Counted from the first letter of the stretch, positions 1-8,154 are shown. The stretch: DNA of 13,168 nt from Deltaproteobacteria bacterium (GCA_018644785.1 JABGPV010000143.1:1-13168), one strand, 5' to 3'. Notes: generated by a model not told the origin, from the sequence alone. Program-made: numbers and translations.

Positions 1-739
1 ATCCATTTTGAATCTTCAAAAAGTGCCGCGAACCATTGAAGGGCTTGATATCTCAAACCTGCAGGGCGTTAATGCAGTGGGCGTTGTGGTGGCTTTTAAA
101 GACGGCGAACCCGACCGTGGAAACTATTTGAATTATCGCATCAAGCACATCGACGGCATTGATGATTACGGTATGATGGCGGAAGTGGTGGAACGGCGTA
201 TTGCCAGACCACCCCTGCCGGATCTTTTTCTGGTGGACGGTGGGAAGGGGCACCTGTCTGCTGTGAAAAAGGTGCTGGATCGTCAACTTGAAAGAAACGG
301 CGCTCCCCCTTTACCCGAGGTGATTTCTCTTGCCAAGCCGGATGAGTTCCTGGGAGAGAGGCATGACAAGATCTATATTCCCGGTAGAAAAAACCCCATT
401 CGACTGGGACCCGATCATCCCGTTCTGTTTCTGATGATGCGGATCCGCGATGAGGCGCACCGTAGGGCGGTGACCTATCATCGAAAACTGAGATCCAAGA
501 GTCTGACCCGAAGTGTTCTGGATGGCATCCCCGGCGTGGGAAAACAGCGTAAGAAATCTCTTCTCAAGTATTTCAAGGGGATCCATAGCATCGCCAAGGC
601 AGAAGTTGAAGAATTGTGTGCTGTGCCCGGCATCAACCGGGATTTGGCCCTCAAGATTACGGATAGGTTGTCAAGCGGCCATGCGAAGGAAAAGGGTGGC
701 CAGGCCCAGGTAGATGAAAAGGCTCAGGATGTCATTTGA
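1..739 (+). CDS. uvrC: UvrABC excinuclease subunit C, C-terminal part (5' end outside window)
   Basis: This is the C-terminal portion of UvrC, the nuclease subunit that cuts on both sides of a lesion in nucleotide excision repair. The reading frame is open to the window edge, so the N-terminal GIY-YIG nuclease, UVR and early domains lie outside. Counting from the TTG at position 8, the RNase H-like endonuclease domain shows the IEGLDISNLQG motif (D14), LFLVDGGKGHL (D77) and RIRDEAHRRAVTYHR (D148, H151), so the known acidic catalytic set is present. Tandem helix-hairpin-helix motifs follow at about residues 170-222 (DGIPGVGKQRKKSLL, then AVPGINRDLALKI), used for DNA binding. A short charged tail ends the protein. 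A full UvrC is about 600 aa; roughly 245 are visible. The last 69 bp overlap the end of the convergent mgtE gene. Identity is confident; the TTG at 8 is not the real start. Confidence 0.97.
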   Translation, partial: SILNLQKVPRTIEGLDISNLQGVNAVGVVVAFKDGEPDRGNYLNYRIKHIDGIDDYGMMAEVVERRIARPPLPDLFLVDGGKGHLSAVKKVLDRQLERNGAPPLPEVISLAKPDEFLGERHDKIYIPGRKNPIRLGPDHPVLFLMMRIRDEAHRRAVTYHRKLRSKSLTRSVLDGIPGVGKQRKKSLLKYFKGIHSIAKAEVEELCAVPGINRDLALKITDRLSSGHAKEKGGQAQVDEKAQDVI

Positions 740-2038
740 AGTGGTGACAAAGGGTCCGGCAGCCAGTGCGGGGTCCACATTGAGACGTTTCAATGCCAGG
801 GGAACTGCGGCCCCGATCACGCCCGATAAGATGATAATGAGAAAGAGTGCCGTGTCCACAAGCAGTCCCAGTCGGTAGTCCCCCACCCAGAACCCCACGA
901 TCAGGCCCAGGATGCTCCCGCAAATGATGCCGTTGATCAGGGCGACCCGCAATTCCATCCACAGCCGTCTTCCGATGTTAACCAGCCCGATATCTCCGGT
1001 TGCAAGTCCCCTGACCACCACCGTGGCGGCCTGGGTGCCGGTGTTACCCCCCATGGCCATGACCACCGGGAAAAAAAATGACAGGGAGATCATGGTTTTG
1101 ATGGACGCTTGAAACTGGTGGATGACCACTGCGGCAAAGACCCCCCCCAACAGCGCTGCAATGAGCCATGGCAACCTGGCCCGGGAGATCTTAAGGGTGG
1201 ATTCCTCGGTGATTTCCTGGTCGATAACGCCCGCCATGAGCGACATGTCTTCATCAACCTCTTCTTCGATAACGTCAATAATGTCGTCATGGGTGATACG
1301 GCCCACCAGGCGGAATTGGTCGTCCACCACCGGTATGTTGACCAGGTCGTATCGTCTCACGATATTGGCCACCTCTTCCTGGTCCGTGTCTGCTTCCACG
1401 GAAATAACATCAGGATTCATGATTTTGCTGATTTTTCGATCTTCAGGCTCGAGCACCAGGTCTTTCAGGGAAATAACCCCTACCAGTCTCTGGAAATCAT
1501 CCGTGACCCAGATATAGTAGAGGTTTTCAACCTCTTTTCCCTCTTCCCGAACGGTCTTGATGGCGTCTCCCACGGTGACGTCGGCTTTTACCGCGACAAA
1601 CTCCAGCGCCATGAGGCCCCCGGCCGTGTCGTCGGGAAAAGGCAGCAGCTTCTCAAGTTCTCCCGAGACCTGGTCGTCGACGGATTCGATGACTTCCTTG
1701 GCCCGTTCCGCCGGCAGGTCGCCGACCAGGTCAGCGGCATCGTCGGAATCCAGCTCCGCCACGATGTCGGAGATGGCTTGGTTATCAAGATCTTTCAGGA
1801 TGCGTTCCTGGACCGGCGGTTCGATTTCAACCAGCACGTCGCCTGCGCCCTCCGGTTCCAGAAGCTGGAAAATGGCAATCCTTTCGTTGGCGGCGAGGTG
1901 CTCAATAAGGTCCGCCACATCTGCCGGTCGCATTTCAGCAATCAGTTTCTTGAGTGCGCCGAGTTTTTCCAGTTCTACCAGGGTCTTGACTTCGTCAATA
2001 AACCTGGCTTCCATGGATCTTGCCTTGAAAGCCGTCAA
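671..2038 (-). CDS. mgtE: Magnesium transporter MgtE
   Basis: This 455-aa protein is a full-length MgtE, a homodimeric Mg2+ channel of the inner membrane gated by cytosolic magnesium. Domain order is visible: an acidic helical MgtE_N domain (about 20-130, ending near PDDTAGGLM), a pair of CBS domains (about 140-260, with LVGVISLKDL and RLVGRITHDDI), a linker helix, and a five-helix transmembrane domain (about 288-453). The pore segment PVVMAMGGNTGTQAATVVVR and the last-helix GPFVTTSNDILSL carry the conserved features; D436 probably corresponds to the pore magnesium-binding aspartate. The start is TTG at 2038-2036, because AAGGAG lies 6 nt upstream on the minus strand; the ATG eight codons later has no such site. 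This TTG overlaps the TGA stop of the upstream phosphoesterase gene as TTGA, which suggests translational coupling. No magnesium riboswitch is possible directly in front, since that sequence is coding. The 3' end overlaps uvrC. Confidence 0.96.
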   Translation of the reverse strand: MTAFKARSMEARFIDEVKTLVELEKLGALKKLIAEMRPADVADLIEHLAANERIAIFQLLEPEGAGDVLVEIEPPVQERILKDLDNQAISDIVAELDSDDAADLVGDLPAERAKEVIESVDDQVSGELEKLLPFPDDTAGGLMALEFVAVKADVTVGDAIKTVREEGKEVENLYYIWVTDDFQRLVGVISLKDLVLEPEDRKISKIMNPDVISVEADTDQEEVANIVRRYDLVNIPVVDDQFRLVGRITHDDIIDVIEEEVDEDMSLMAGVIDQEITEESTLKISRARLPWLIAALLGGVFAAVVIHQFQASIKTMISLSFFFPVVMAMGGNTGTQAATVVVRGLATGDIGLVNIGRRLWMELRVALINGIICGSILGLIVGFWVGDYRLGLLVDTALFLIIILSGVIGAAVPLALKRLNVDPALAAGPFVTTSNDILSLFIYLGLATLFLRMAA

Positions 2039-3093
2039 GATTTACTCCTTCTTGAAGTTCCCTTGTTCGATGGGGGCGTGTGTTTCAAACTTTTCAGTTG
2101 TTTCGGAATCATTTCGTCCAGGTCATTGAGGCTCTTTATTTTGGGTTTTATTTCCTTGAGCGGTATTTCAGCTCTGGCAGCAGACCTGTGCCCTCCGGCG
2201 GAGCCCCCCCAGGGTTCGAAAAGCTTCTTGGCGGTTTTGCCGGCGTTTCCCCTGAAACTGGCATTTCTAAGAATAATGATCAGTTTTCTATCATACACCC
2301 CGGCGACGATGCTCCATTCGGTCTCAGCCAGCTTCATGAAAAAATCAGCGATAATAACCAGCGTATCGGGATTATCAACGTTTCCCATGTTCACGTAGGC
2401 CATATCGTTGATAAACACCAGCCCATCTATGGCCACGCGAAAATCGTCCAGAGCATGACGGCTCAACTCCGAAGACTCAATCTTCTTGATGGTGTTCATG
2501 TTGGCGTACCGATACAGGTATTTGAATGCGTTCACGTCCTTGGAGAGTGAATCCCTGACAAAATTATTGGTGTCGGTTTTAATGCCGTAAAAAAGGGCGG
2601 TGGCCAGCCGCGTTGAGGGAGCCACTTTCATGCTTTTGAGATACTCGCACATGATGGTGGCGTTGGCGCCATAGTTCTCCCTGATGTCCATGAAGGTCGC
2701 TCTGGACTCGGGATCGACGGGATGATGGTCGATAATGATATCAAACGGATGGTTCTTGAAGGGGGGATAATGGCTGGGTTGAGAGTCCACCATGGCCCAT
2801 TTTGTTAACTTTCGGCCCCGCATGGAGCGAATACGGCGTTGTTTGATGTTCAGTAAGCGGATCATGGCCAGGTTATCGGGCCGATCGATGGCGTTTACGT
2901 GCAGGATCTCCACCTTCCTGAGTTTCCGCCAGAACAACCGTTTCAAAGCCAGAGCGCTGGCCATGGCATCCGGATCGGCGTTTATGACGATGCCTAAGGC
3001 GTCATCGGACGAAACGGTTTCCAGGAGCCTCTGGCATCTCTCCGTCTGGCTCGTGGATTTTGAAAAGGGATGCTCCATCACGGGTTGTGTCAT
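2035..3093 (-). CDS. DHH/DHHA1-family phosphoesterase (NrnA/RecJ-like)
   Basis: A DHH-superfamily phosphoesterase, a family of Mn2+/Mg2+-dependent enzymes that includes nano-RNase/pAp phosphatase NrnA, c-di-AMP hydrolases and RecJ. Numbered from an upstream TTG at 3174, visible motifs are: motif I NADPDAMASALAL (D67, D69), motif II AMVDSQ (D130), motif III IIIDHHPVD (D149-H150-H151), motif IV GIKTDTNNF (D201), and a C-terminal DHHA1 substrate-binding motif GGSAGGHRSAARAEIP (323-338). The catalytic set is intact, although motif I has Asn where NrnA-type proteins often have His. The frame is open up to TTG 3174 (379 aa), but I place the start at ATG 3093 (352 aa): the TTG has no ribosome site, the added 27 residues use rare codons (TTA, ATA) in AT-rich DNA, and GGAA precedes the ATG. 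It lies between the TIM-barrel gene and mgtE. No membrane or CBS domain is seen. The substrate is not determinable; NrnA-like oligoribonuclease or pAp activity is an inference. Confidence 0.88.
   Translation of the reverse strand: MTQPVMEHPFSKSTSQTERCQRLLETVSSDDALGIVINADPDAMASALALKRLFWRKLRKVEILHVNAIDRPDNLAMIRLLNIKQRRIRSMRGRKLTKWAMVDSQPSHYPPFKNHPFDIIIDHHPVDPESRATFMDIRENYGANATIMCEYLKSMKVAPSTRLATALFYGIKTDTNNFVRDSLSKDVNAFKYLYRYANMNTIKKIESSELSRHALDDFRVAIDGLVFINDMAYVNMGNVDNPDTLVIIADFFMKLAETEWSIVAGVYDRKLIIILRNASFRGNAGKTAKKLFEPWGGSAGGHRSAARAEIPLKEIKPKIKSLNDLDEMIPKQLKSLKHTPPSNKGTSRRSKS
2045..2050 (-). promoter_or_regulatory. Ribosome binding site of mgtE (decides a TTG start)
   Basis: The minus strand reads AAGGAG, then six bases, then TTG. 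It lies inside the last codons of the upstream DHH gene. It is the reason for choosing the TTG start over the later in-frame ATG. Confidence 0.8.
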
Positions 3094-3193
3094 GGCTTTT
3101 TCCAGTTCTGTTTTGACGTCATCATTGAAAATAATTCCGGACGATATCTCAAAGTCTAAAAAGATACAATGCAAAAGAAACCAGGGGGGGCTC

Positions 3194-3985
3194 TCACCAG
3201 GGCCAGACGGACCTCAGGTATTCAAGGCTGGGTTCGAGATCCTCTTCCCTGTGGGGTTCAAGGGTGACGGCTAAGGGATGGATTTGATGGGAGTCCAGAT
3301 CTTTGAAGAGCTGCTGAAAGTTGATGCTCCCGAGACCGAGCGCCCAATGATCGTCCCGTTCTCCATTGTTGTCGTGCAGGTGCAGTTGCTGAAGGTGCCC
3401 GGACATGGATTTTACCCATTGGCGCAATGAAACGGCACCAAAAACCGCCTGATGGCCGATATCCAGGCAGAAGCCCACGTTGTGGGATTTCAGGCCCTCA
3501 ATGAGCGGCAGTATCTCGGAGGGGTCTTTTTCGTAGACGTTTTCCAGCATCAGGCGGGTTCCGTCCCGTTTGAATGCTGCGGCGATGGGGTTCCATGTTT
3601 CCAGACTCTTTTCGATCCATTGTTCCATTATGGGCCAGTATCTCTTGCGGTCATAGCCGGTGTGGCAGACCACGGTTTTCGGTTTGAATACGGGCACCAG
3701 GGAGGCGAGCCGGTGGAACCGCTGTCGGGAAATTTTTAGAATCTCCGGGTCCGGCGAACCGGGGGAGAGGTCCATGAAGGGTCCGTGAAGGGTAATGGTG
3801 CGACCGGCCTGATGAAACTTTCTTGCAACGCCTTCGGCATCGGAAAATGTCATGAGATCCAATGCCTCCGCGTCAAATCCGATTTCAGGGTTGAGCTGAT
3901 ATTCAAGGAACTTGTCCAGATATCCATCTATAAGCATCCGGTAAGGGATATTGACCTGTACGTGGTCGGTCAAGGGGTTTTCCAT
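3194..3985 (-). CDS. Sugar phosphate isomerase/epimerase-like TIM-barrel protein (AP endonuclease 2 fold)
   Basis: A 263-aa protein of the xylose isomerase-like / AP-endonuclease family 2 TIM-barrel superfamily, which includes endonuclease IV and many sugar-phosphate isomerases and epimerases. The barrel strands carry an almost complete three-metal ligand set in the expected order: H67 (TLHGPF), H108 (VVCHTGYD), E148 (MLENVYE), D175 and H178 (CLDIGHQ), H204 (LHLHDNNG), D211 and H213 (RDDHWALGLG), and E243 (VTLEPHRE). This resembles the nine-ligand pattern of endonuclease IV, but the LGLGSINFQQL context is also common in uncharacterised isomerases of this family. The ATG is chosen because GGAG lies 10 nt upstream. 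No signal peptide is present, so it is probably cytosolic. It is the first gene of the minus-strand run with the DHH phosphoesterase and mgtE. Function beyond fold is unknown. Confidence 0.85.
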   Translation of the reverse strand: MENPLTDHVQVNIPYRMLIDGYLDKFLEYQLNPEIGFDAEALDLMTFSDAEGVARKFHQAGRTITLHGPFMDLSPGSPDPEILKISRQRFHRLASLVPVFKPKTVVCHTGYDRKRYWPIMEQWIEKSLETWNPIAAAFKRDGTRLMLENVYEKDPSEILPLIEGLKSHNVGFCLDIGHQAVFGAVSLRQWVKSMSGHLQQLHLHDNNGERDDHWALGLGSINFQQLFKDLDSHQIHPLAVTLEPHREEDLEPSLEYLRSVWPW

Positions 3986-3999
3986 TTAAAGAGTACTCC

Positions 4000-4028
4000 A
4001 TTATTTGATAGGCATTTATGGTTTACAA
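4000..4028 (-). promoter_or_regulatory. Possible weak promoter for the minus-strand TIM-barrel/DHH/mgtE run
   Basis: On the minus strand, TTGTAA (4028-4023) and AATAAT (4005-4000) are separated by 17 bases. The start of transcription would fall about 8 nt before the ATG, downstream of the GGAG ribosome site, which argues against it. Its -35 would overlap that of the plus-strand promoter. Tentative. Confidence 0.22.
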
Positions 4029-4050
4029 GGTATTGCCATTAAGATATAAG
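4022..4050 (+). promoter_or_regulatory. Sigma-70-type promoter for the small membrane protein / ileS / lspA run
   Basis: TTTACA (4022-4027), a 17-base spacer and TATAAG (4045-4050) match the housekeeping consensus at five of six positions in each box. The predicted transcript start is near 4057, about 36 nt before the ATG at 4093. It lies in the AT-rich divergent intergenic region. Confidence 0.6.
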
Positions 4051-4092
4051 CGTACAAAAAATATCTCATAACCCATTTTAAACAGTGTTGTC

Positions 4093-4440
4093 ATGCAAAA
4101 AGCCATTCTAAGCCCCATTTGCTCGGGCCTGGTGATTCCTGGGCTGGGGCAGATCATCAATCAGGATCTGAAAAAAGGCATTATCATCCTTTGTGCCGTA
4201 TTCGCCCTGTTTGTGGCGGGTATCATCCGACTTTTTCAGATTATCAATTCTGTTTTCAGGTCAGGGCACACGGATCTTTCGGATCCCCAGGCGCTGATGG
4301 CAAGGCTCGGCGCCGAGGATATGACCATGCTCTGGTTTCTGGGGGTCGCTTTTGCCATCCTGTGGATTTATGCGGTGGCGGACGCATATGTGGGGGGAAG
4401 AAAAATGGATCAGCTTGAAAACGGGGATCACACACAATGA
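4093..4440 (+). CDS. Small two-helix membrane protein, TM2/DUF5683-like
   Basis: A 115-aa protein that I recognise only at the level of a general pattern. Near its N-terminus it has SGLVIPGLGQIINQDLKKGI (11-30), like the S-x-x-x-PGLGQ-(Y/I)-NG-(x)n-KG motif of TM2 and DUF5683 proteins. Two hydrophobic helices follow (about 29-50 and 79-98), the second ending in IYAVADAYVGGRK, also typical of that group. Between them lies a polar segment of about 28 residues. It is therefore probably an inner-membrane hairpin protein. No ribosome site is visible before the ATG, although a good promoter lies about 40 nt upstream. Its TGA stop overlaps the next ATG as ATGA, indicating co-translation with the following gene. 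Biological role unknown. Confidence 0.8.
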   Translation: MQKAILSPICSGLVIPGLGQIINQDLKKGIIILCAVFALFVAGIIRLFQIINSVFRSGHTDLSDPQALMARLGAEDMTMLWFLGVAFAILWIYAVADAYVGGRKMDQLENGDHTQ

Positions 4441-4769
4441 AGGCCTATTTTCTGGATGAAATAGCCTCGGAAAACATGAATAAAATTACCGAGTTTCTAA
4501 AGGGTAACGCTTCAGGGTCAACAATGGAGCAGGTTTTCTGGGTGAAGTTCCCCGAGGATCTTTTGAGCCCCCTCCAGTTTCAGCATACCGCTTGTCAACC
4601 CCATGCTTTTGCGGTGGAACTGGGTTCTACTTGGGTTAAACTGGAGTTTCTTGTGCGTTCCCTGGAAACCATGAAATGCGATTGCACCGCTTATTGCACG
4701 AACCCGCAACGGGATTACATCATCAATTTTGCAGACCGGATGCTGGATCAGCTGGAAGTGAGTACTTGA
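4437..4769 (+). CDS. Hypothetical small protein with CxCxxxC cluster
   Basis: A 110-aa soluble protein that I do not recognise. It begins inside the stop of the preceding membrane-protein gene (ATGA overlap), which strongly supports it as a real gene. The N-terminal third is helical and charged; the middle looks like beta strands (EQVFWVKFPEDLL, HAFAVELGSTWVKLEFLV). There are four cysteines, C53 and the cluster C81, C83 and C87 (KCDCTAYCTNP), which could bind a metal or form redox thiols. The cluster is followed by a helix NFADRMLDQLE. No signal peptide or transmembrane segment is seen. It ends 56 bp before the ileS ATG and is probably in the same transcription unit. The compact strand-rich layout with a C-terminal helix suggests a small folded domain, but no function can be given. 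Confidence 0.75.
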   Translation: MKAYFLDEIASENMNKITEFLKGNASGSTMEQVFWVKFPEDLLSPLQFQHTACQPHAFAVELGSTWVKLEFLVRSLETMKCDCTAYCTNPQRDYIINFADRMLDQLEVST

Positions 4770-4810
4770 AATCCCACATCTGAATTGTTGAATCGTTTAT
4801 TCTTGAACCT

Positions 4811-4815
4811 GGAGG
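4811..4815 (+). promoter_or_regulatory. Ribosome binding site of ileS (decides the ATG start)
   Basis: GGAGG is followed by 10 bases and ATG at 4826. An in-frame TTG at 4817 is only one base from the site and cannot be used, so the protein starts at 4826. Confidence 0.8.
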
Positions 4816-4825
4816 CTTGAGCACC

Positions 4826-7624
4826 ATGGACTATAAGAAAACACTTAACCTGCCCAAAACCAAATTCCCCATGAAAGGGAACCTGGTCAATAAGGAACCG
4901 GAGATCCTCGAACGGTGGGAGAAGGAAAATCTATACGAAACAATCCGGGAACTTTCAAAGGGCAGACCCCGATACATGCTTCATGACGGACCGCCCTATG
5001 CCAACGGCAATATTCATATGGGGACCGCCTTTAACAAGGTATTGAAGGACATTATCATCAAATCAAAACAGATGGCCGGTTTTGATGTGCCGTATGTTCC
5101 CGGCTGGGATTGCCACGGACTGCCCATTGAGCATAAGGTGGATGGGGAGCTGGGGGCGAAAAAACGGGAGATGACCCAGGCGGAAGTGAGAGGGCACTGC
5201 CGCCGGTACGCGGAAAAATATATCGATATCCAGCGTAACGAGTTCAAGCGCCTGGGCGTTCTGGGAGAATGGGATCGACCCTATCTCACCATGAACTATC
5301 CCTATGAAGCCACCATCGTCAGGGAGTTCGGAAAGTTTGCCCTGAACGGCAGCCTGGTTCGGAGCAAAAAACCCATCTATTGGTGTACCTCCTGCAAAAC
5401 GGCCCTTGCGGAAGCCGAAGTGGAATACGAGGAGCACACATCCCCCTCGATTTTTGTCAAATTTCCCATGATTTCCGATTTTGCGGCCCTGGACCCGGTT
5501 TTTGAGGGAAAACAGGTCTCCGTTGTGATCTGGACCACCACCCCCTGGACCCTCCCCGCAAACCTGGCCATTGCGTTGCATCCTGATTTACCTTATGTGG
5601 CGGTGGAAACCTTTGAAAACGAGGTTATGATCCTGGCCGAAGGTCTTCTGGATGAGTGCATGGAGACCTTCGGTATCGATTCCCATAAAATTCTGAAAAC
5701 GCTTCGGGCCGGTGACCTGGAGAATCTGGAAGCCAGACACCCCATTTTTGACCGTCCCTCGATGATTGTACTGGCCCCCTATGTAACGCTAGAGAGTGGC
5801 ACGGGTTGTGTCCATACGGCCCCCGGGCATGGTCGGGAGGACTACGAAACCGGTCTCAAATACGGTTTGGAGGTGTACTCACCGGTGGATGATGCCGGCC
5901 GGTTCACCCTGGATGTGGAACACTTTTCAGGCATGGAGGTGTTTGAGGCCAACCGGCCCGTCATTGAAAAGCTCACGGAGCTTGGCGCCCTGGTAAAGGA
6001 ACAGAAGATTACCCATGAATATCCCCACTGCTGGCGCTGCAAAAAACCGGTGATTTTCCGTTCCACGGAACAATGGTTCATTTCCATGGACAAGACGGGC
6101 TTGAGGGATGCGGCCCTCAGTGCCATTAATGAGGTGAACTGGTTTCCCTCCTGGGGCCGCGACCGGATTTACAGCATGATCGCTAACCGGCCTGACTGGT
6201 GTATTTCCCGCCAGAGATCCTGGGGGGTTCCCATCACCGTGTTCTTTTGCAAAAAATGCGGTGAAGTGGTCGTTTCCCAGGAGATTATCGACCATGTGGC
6301 GGCAATGGTGGAAAAATCAGGCGCGGATATCTGGTTTACGGCCTTGGAAAAAGAATTGCTTCCTGAAAACACCACCTGCCCGGCTTGCGGGGGGGATGAT
6401 TTTGAAAAGGAAACCGACATTCTGGATGTGTGGTTTGATTCCGGTGTGAGTTACGCGGCGGTCATGGAAAACCGTCCCTACCTGGACAGCCCCGCGGATC
6501 TTTATCTGGAAGGGAGTGACCAGCATCGGGGGTGGTTTCACAGTTCCCTTTTGTGCTCGGTGGGCACCCGGAACCAGGCGCCTTATCGAAATGTTCTGAC
6601 CCACGGGTTTGTGGTGGATGGCAAAGGAAAAGCCATGCACAAATCCGCCGGCAACGTGATTCCGCCCAAGTCCCTGATCAAGAGCCATGGGGCGGAAATG
6701 ATCAGGCTCTGGGTGGCGGGAGAAGACTATCGCGACAACATTCGGATCTCCAAGGAAATCCTTCAGCGTTTAACGGATGTTTACCGGCGCATTCGAAATA
6801 CCTGCCGGTATCTCCTGGGGAACCTGCGGGACTACAACCCTGAAACCGATGGGGTTCCCTATGAACAAATGGAAGAGCTGGACCAGTGGGCCCTTCATCA
6901 GCTTCAGGGCTTGACGAAGCGTATTGTAAGTGCCTATGAGACGTTTGATTTCCATCTGGTTTACCACCATCTTCATAACTTCTGTGTCCTAGACCTCTCT
7001 TCATTTTATCTGGATATCATCAAGGATCGCCTCTATACTTCCCCTCAAACCTCTACCCAAAGACGGTCCGCCCAGTTTGCCATGAATGAGATTCTGGAAA
7101 CCCTGGTGCGGCTTATGGCGCCGATCCTTGCCTTTACCGCCGATGAAATCTGGCAATACATGGGCGGCGAAGACCGTTCTCCCAGTGTTCATGCGGATGT
7201 TTTTTCACCCCTCAAAGAGGTGTTTTTGAATCCCGATCTGGCCGGTCGCTGGGACGAAATTCTCGCTGTGCGAAAAGAGGTGACCAAAACCCTGGAACTG
7301 GGGCGGAAAGAAAAAATCATCGGGCATCCCCTGGATGCGGCGGTGACGTTGGGGGTTTCGCCTGAACTTGACGAAAAATTAAGCGCCTATGCTGATCAGT
7401 TAAGTTCTATTTTTATTGTTTCGTCGGTGATTCTGACTGACATTGACCAGGTTAAAGGGGGTATTGAAAGCGAGACGGTTCCCGGGCTCAAGGTAGTTGT
7501 GGCCCCTTCCACCGATCCCAAGTGCGAACGTTGCTGGATGCACGATGATACCGTAGGCGACGACCATGAACATCCAACTATCTGTAAGCGATGCCGAAAC
7601 GTTCTGGACATAATTACCTCCTGA
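4826..7624 (+). CDS. ileS: Isoleucine-tRNA ligase
   Basis: A 932-aa cytosolic class I aminoacyl-tRNA synthetase that charges tRNA-Ile, of the bacterial type, with the C-terminal zinc finger. The Rossmann signature is [14 protein letters not shown] (HIGH variant HMGT, about 64-67) and the second signature is KAMHKS at 602-607 (KMSKS variant). The CP1 editing domain, which removes misactivated valine, shows [18 protein letters not shown] and the [14 protein letters not shown] segment. The region [19 protein letters not shown] and the strand-linked CWRCKKP are typical of IleRS. The anticodon-binding helical domain begins near [19 protein letters not shown]. The C-terminal zinc finger has C900, C903, C920 and C923. 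Start ATG 4826 is set by GGAGG ten bases upstream. The last 34 bp overlap lspA in another frame. The 56-bp leader is too short for a T-box. The signature-motif variants do not suggest loss of function. Confidence 0.98.
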   Translation: MDYKKTLNLPKTKFPMKGNLVNKEPEILERWEKENLYETIRELSKGRPRYMLHDGPPYANGNIHMGTAFNKVLKDIIIKSKQMAGFDVPYVPGWDCHGLPIEHKVDGELGAKKREMTQAEVRGHCRRYAEKYIDIQRNEFKRLGVLGEWDRPYLTMNYPYEATIVREFGKFALNGSLVRSKKPIYWCTSCKTALAEAEVEYEEHTSPSIFVKFPMISDFAALDPVFEGKQVSVVIWTTTPWTLPANLAIALHPDLPYVAVETFENEVMILAEGLLDECMETFGIDSHKILKTLRAGDLENLEARHPIFDRPSMIVLAPYVTLESGTGCVHTAPGHGREDYETGLKYGLEVYSPVDDAGRFTLDVEHFSGMEVFEANRPVIEKLTELGALVKEQKITHEYPHCWRCKKPVIFRSTEQWFISMDKTGLRDAALSAINEVNWFPSWGRDRIYSMIANRPDWCISRQRSWGVPITVFFCKKCGEVVVSQEIIDHVAAMVEKSGADIWFTALEKELLPENTTCPACGGDDFEKETDILDVWFDSGVSYAAVMENRPYLDSPADLYLEGSDQHRGWFHSSLLCSVGTRNQAPYRNVLTHGFVVDGKGKAMHKSAGNVIPPKSLIKSHGAEMIRLWVAGEDYRDNIRISKEILQRLTDVYRRIRNTCRYLLGNLRDYNPETDGVPYEQMEELDQWALHQLQGLTKRIVSAYETFDFHLVYHHLHNFCVLDLSSFYLDIIKDRLYTSPQTSTQRRSAQFAMNEILETLVRLMAPILAFTADEIWQYMGGEDRSPSVHADVFSPLKEVFLNPDLAGRWDEILAVRKEVTKTLELGRKEKIIGHPLDAAVTLGVSPELDEKLSAYADQLSSIFIVSSVILTDIDQVKGGIESETVPGLKVVVAPSTDPKCERCWMHDDTVGDDHEHPTICKRCRNVLDIITS

Positions 7625-8115
7625 TCATCTGGCCTGCACTGCTCATTGTCTGTCTGGATCAGGTTTCGAAGATCATTGTGCTTAGAGGTCTCAGGATCTA
7701 TGAGAGCGTGCCGGTGATCAAGGGGTTTTTTAATCTGGTCCATGTGCGAAACCGGGGTATGGCGTTTGGATTTATGAACCGGCCGGATATGGATTTTGGT
7801 TTCTGGATCCTGGTTTCGGCCACAATTCTCGCTATTGTCCTGCTATCGTTCTGGTTTTATCGTATGGAGGGTGAAAGCAACTGGACGACCCTGGGCCTCT
7901 CGCTCATCCTGGGTGGGGCCCTGGGTAACCTCATTGATCGGATAAGACTTCATGAAGTGATAGATTTCCTTGATTTTTATGTGGGCGCCCATCACTGGCC
8001 CGCCTTCAATGTGGCAGACGCTGCCATTACGGTGGGGGCCATCATGGTGGGTTTGTGCCTTTTCTTCGAGTCTCCTGTAAAAAAACCGCCTCTTCCTGAA
8101 AACGCCGGGGATTAA
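7591..8115 (+). CDS. lspA: Lipoprotein signal peptidase (signal peptidase II)
   Basis: A 174-aa inner-membrane aspartic protease that removes the signal peptide from diacylglyceryl-modified prolipoproteins, just before the lipidated cysteine. Four hydrophobic helices are visible (about 8-28, 68-90, 100-114 and 140-160). Conserved motifs are LDQVSK (22-27), [11 protein letters not shown] (50-60), [13 protein letters not shown] (108-120), [10 protein letters not shown] with catalytic D125, and [13 protein letters not shown] with catalytic D143. Length matches the family. The gene starts 34 bp inside ileS in a different frame; only a weak site (around TAAGCG) precedes the ATG, so initiation is probably coupled to ileS translation. 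ileS-lspA adjacency is common in proteobacteria. The C-terminus ends in a short proline and lysine-rich tail. The M48 protein encoded downstream may be one of its substrates. Confidence 0.97.
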   Translation: MPKRSGHNYLLIIWPALLIVCLDQVSKIIVLRGLRIYESVPVIKGFFNLVHVRNRGMAFGFMNRPDMDFGFWILVSATILAIVLLSFWFYRMEGESNWTTLGLSLILGGALGNLIDRIRLHEVIDFLDFYVGAHHWPAFNVADAAITVGAIMVGLCLFFESPVKKPPLPENAGD

Positions 8116-8154
8116 AAAGTAAGCGTCGAGGAATGCACCTAAAAATTCCATCCA

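Noticed and set aside
1109..2398. A long plus-strand open frame (429 codons) antisense to mgtE and the DHH gene
   Set aside because: It lies wholly opposite two genes with clear catalytic or channel motifs, crosses their junction, and its translation has no recognisable domain or membrane pattern. It is a shadow of the minus-strand codon bias.
3094..3174. N-terminal extension of the DHH gene from TTG 3174
   Set aside because: There is no ribosome site, the codons are rare and AT-rich, and the 27 extra residues precede the conserved domain by a further unconserved stretch. Kept only as an alternative start.
4770..4825. T-box or other leader regulation of ileS
   Set aside because: The gap is only 56 bp, lacks a terminator hairpin and T-box sequence, and ileS appears to be within a longer transcription unit.
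5063..5581. Minus-strand open frame within ileS
   Set aside because: It is antisense to conserved IleRS sequence, including the editing-domain region, and has no supporting start signal.
8130..8149. Inverted repeat GGAAT...ATTCC after lspA as a terminator
   Set aside because: The stem is only five pairs with a ten-base loop and no T-run follows; it is more likely chance.
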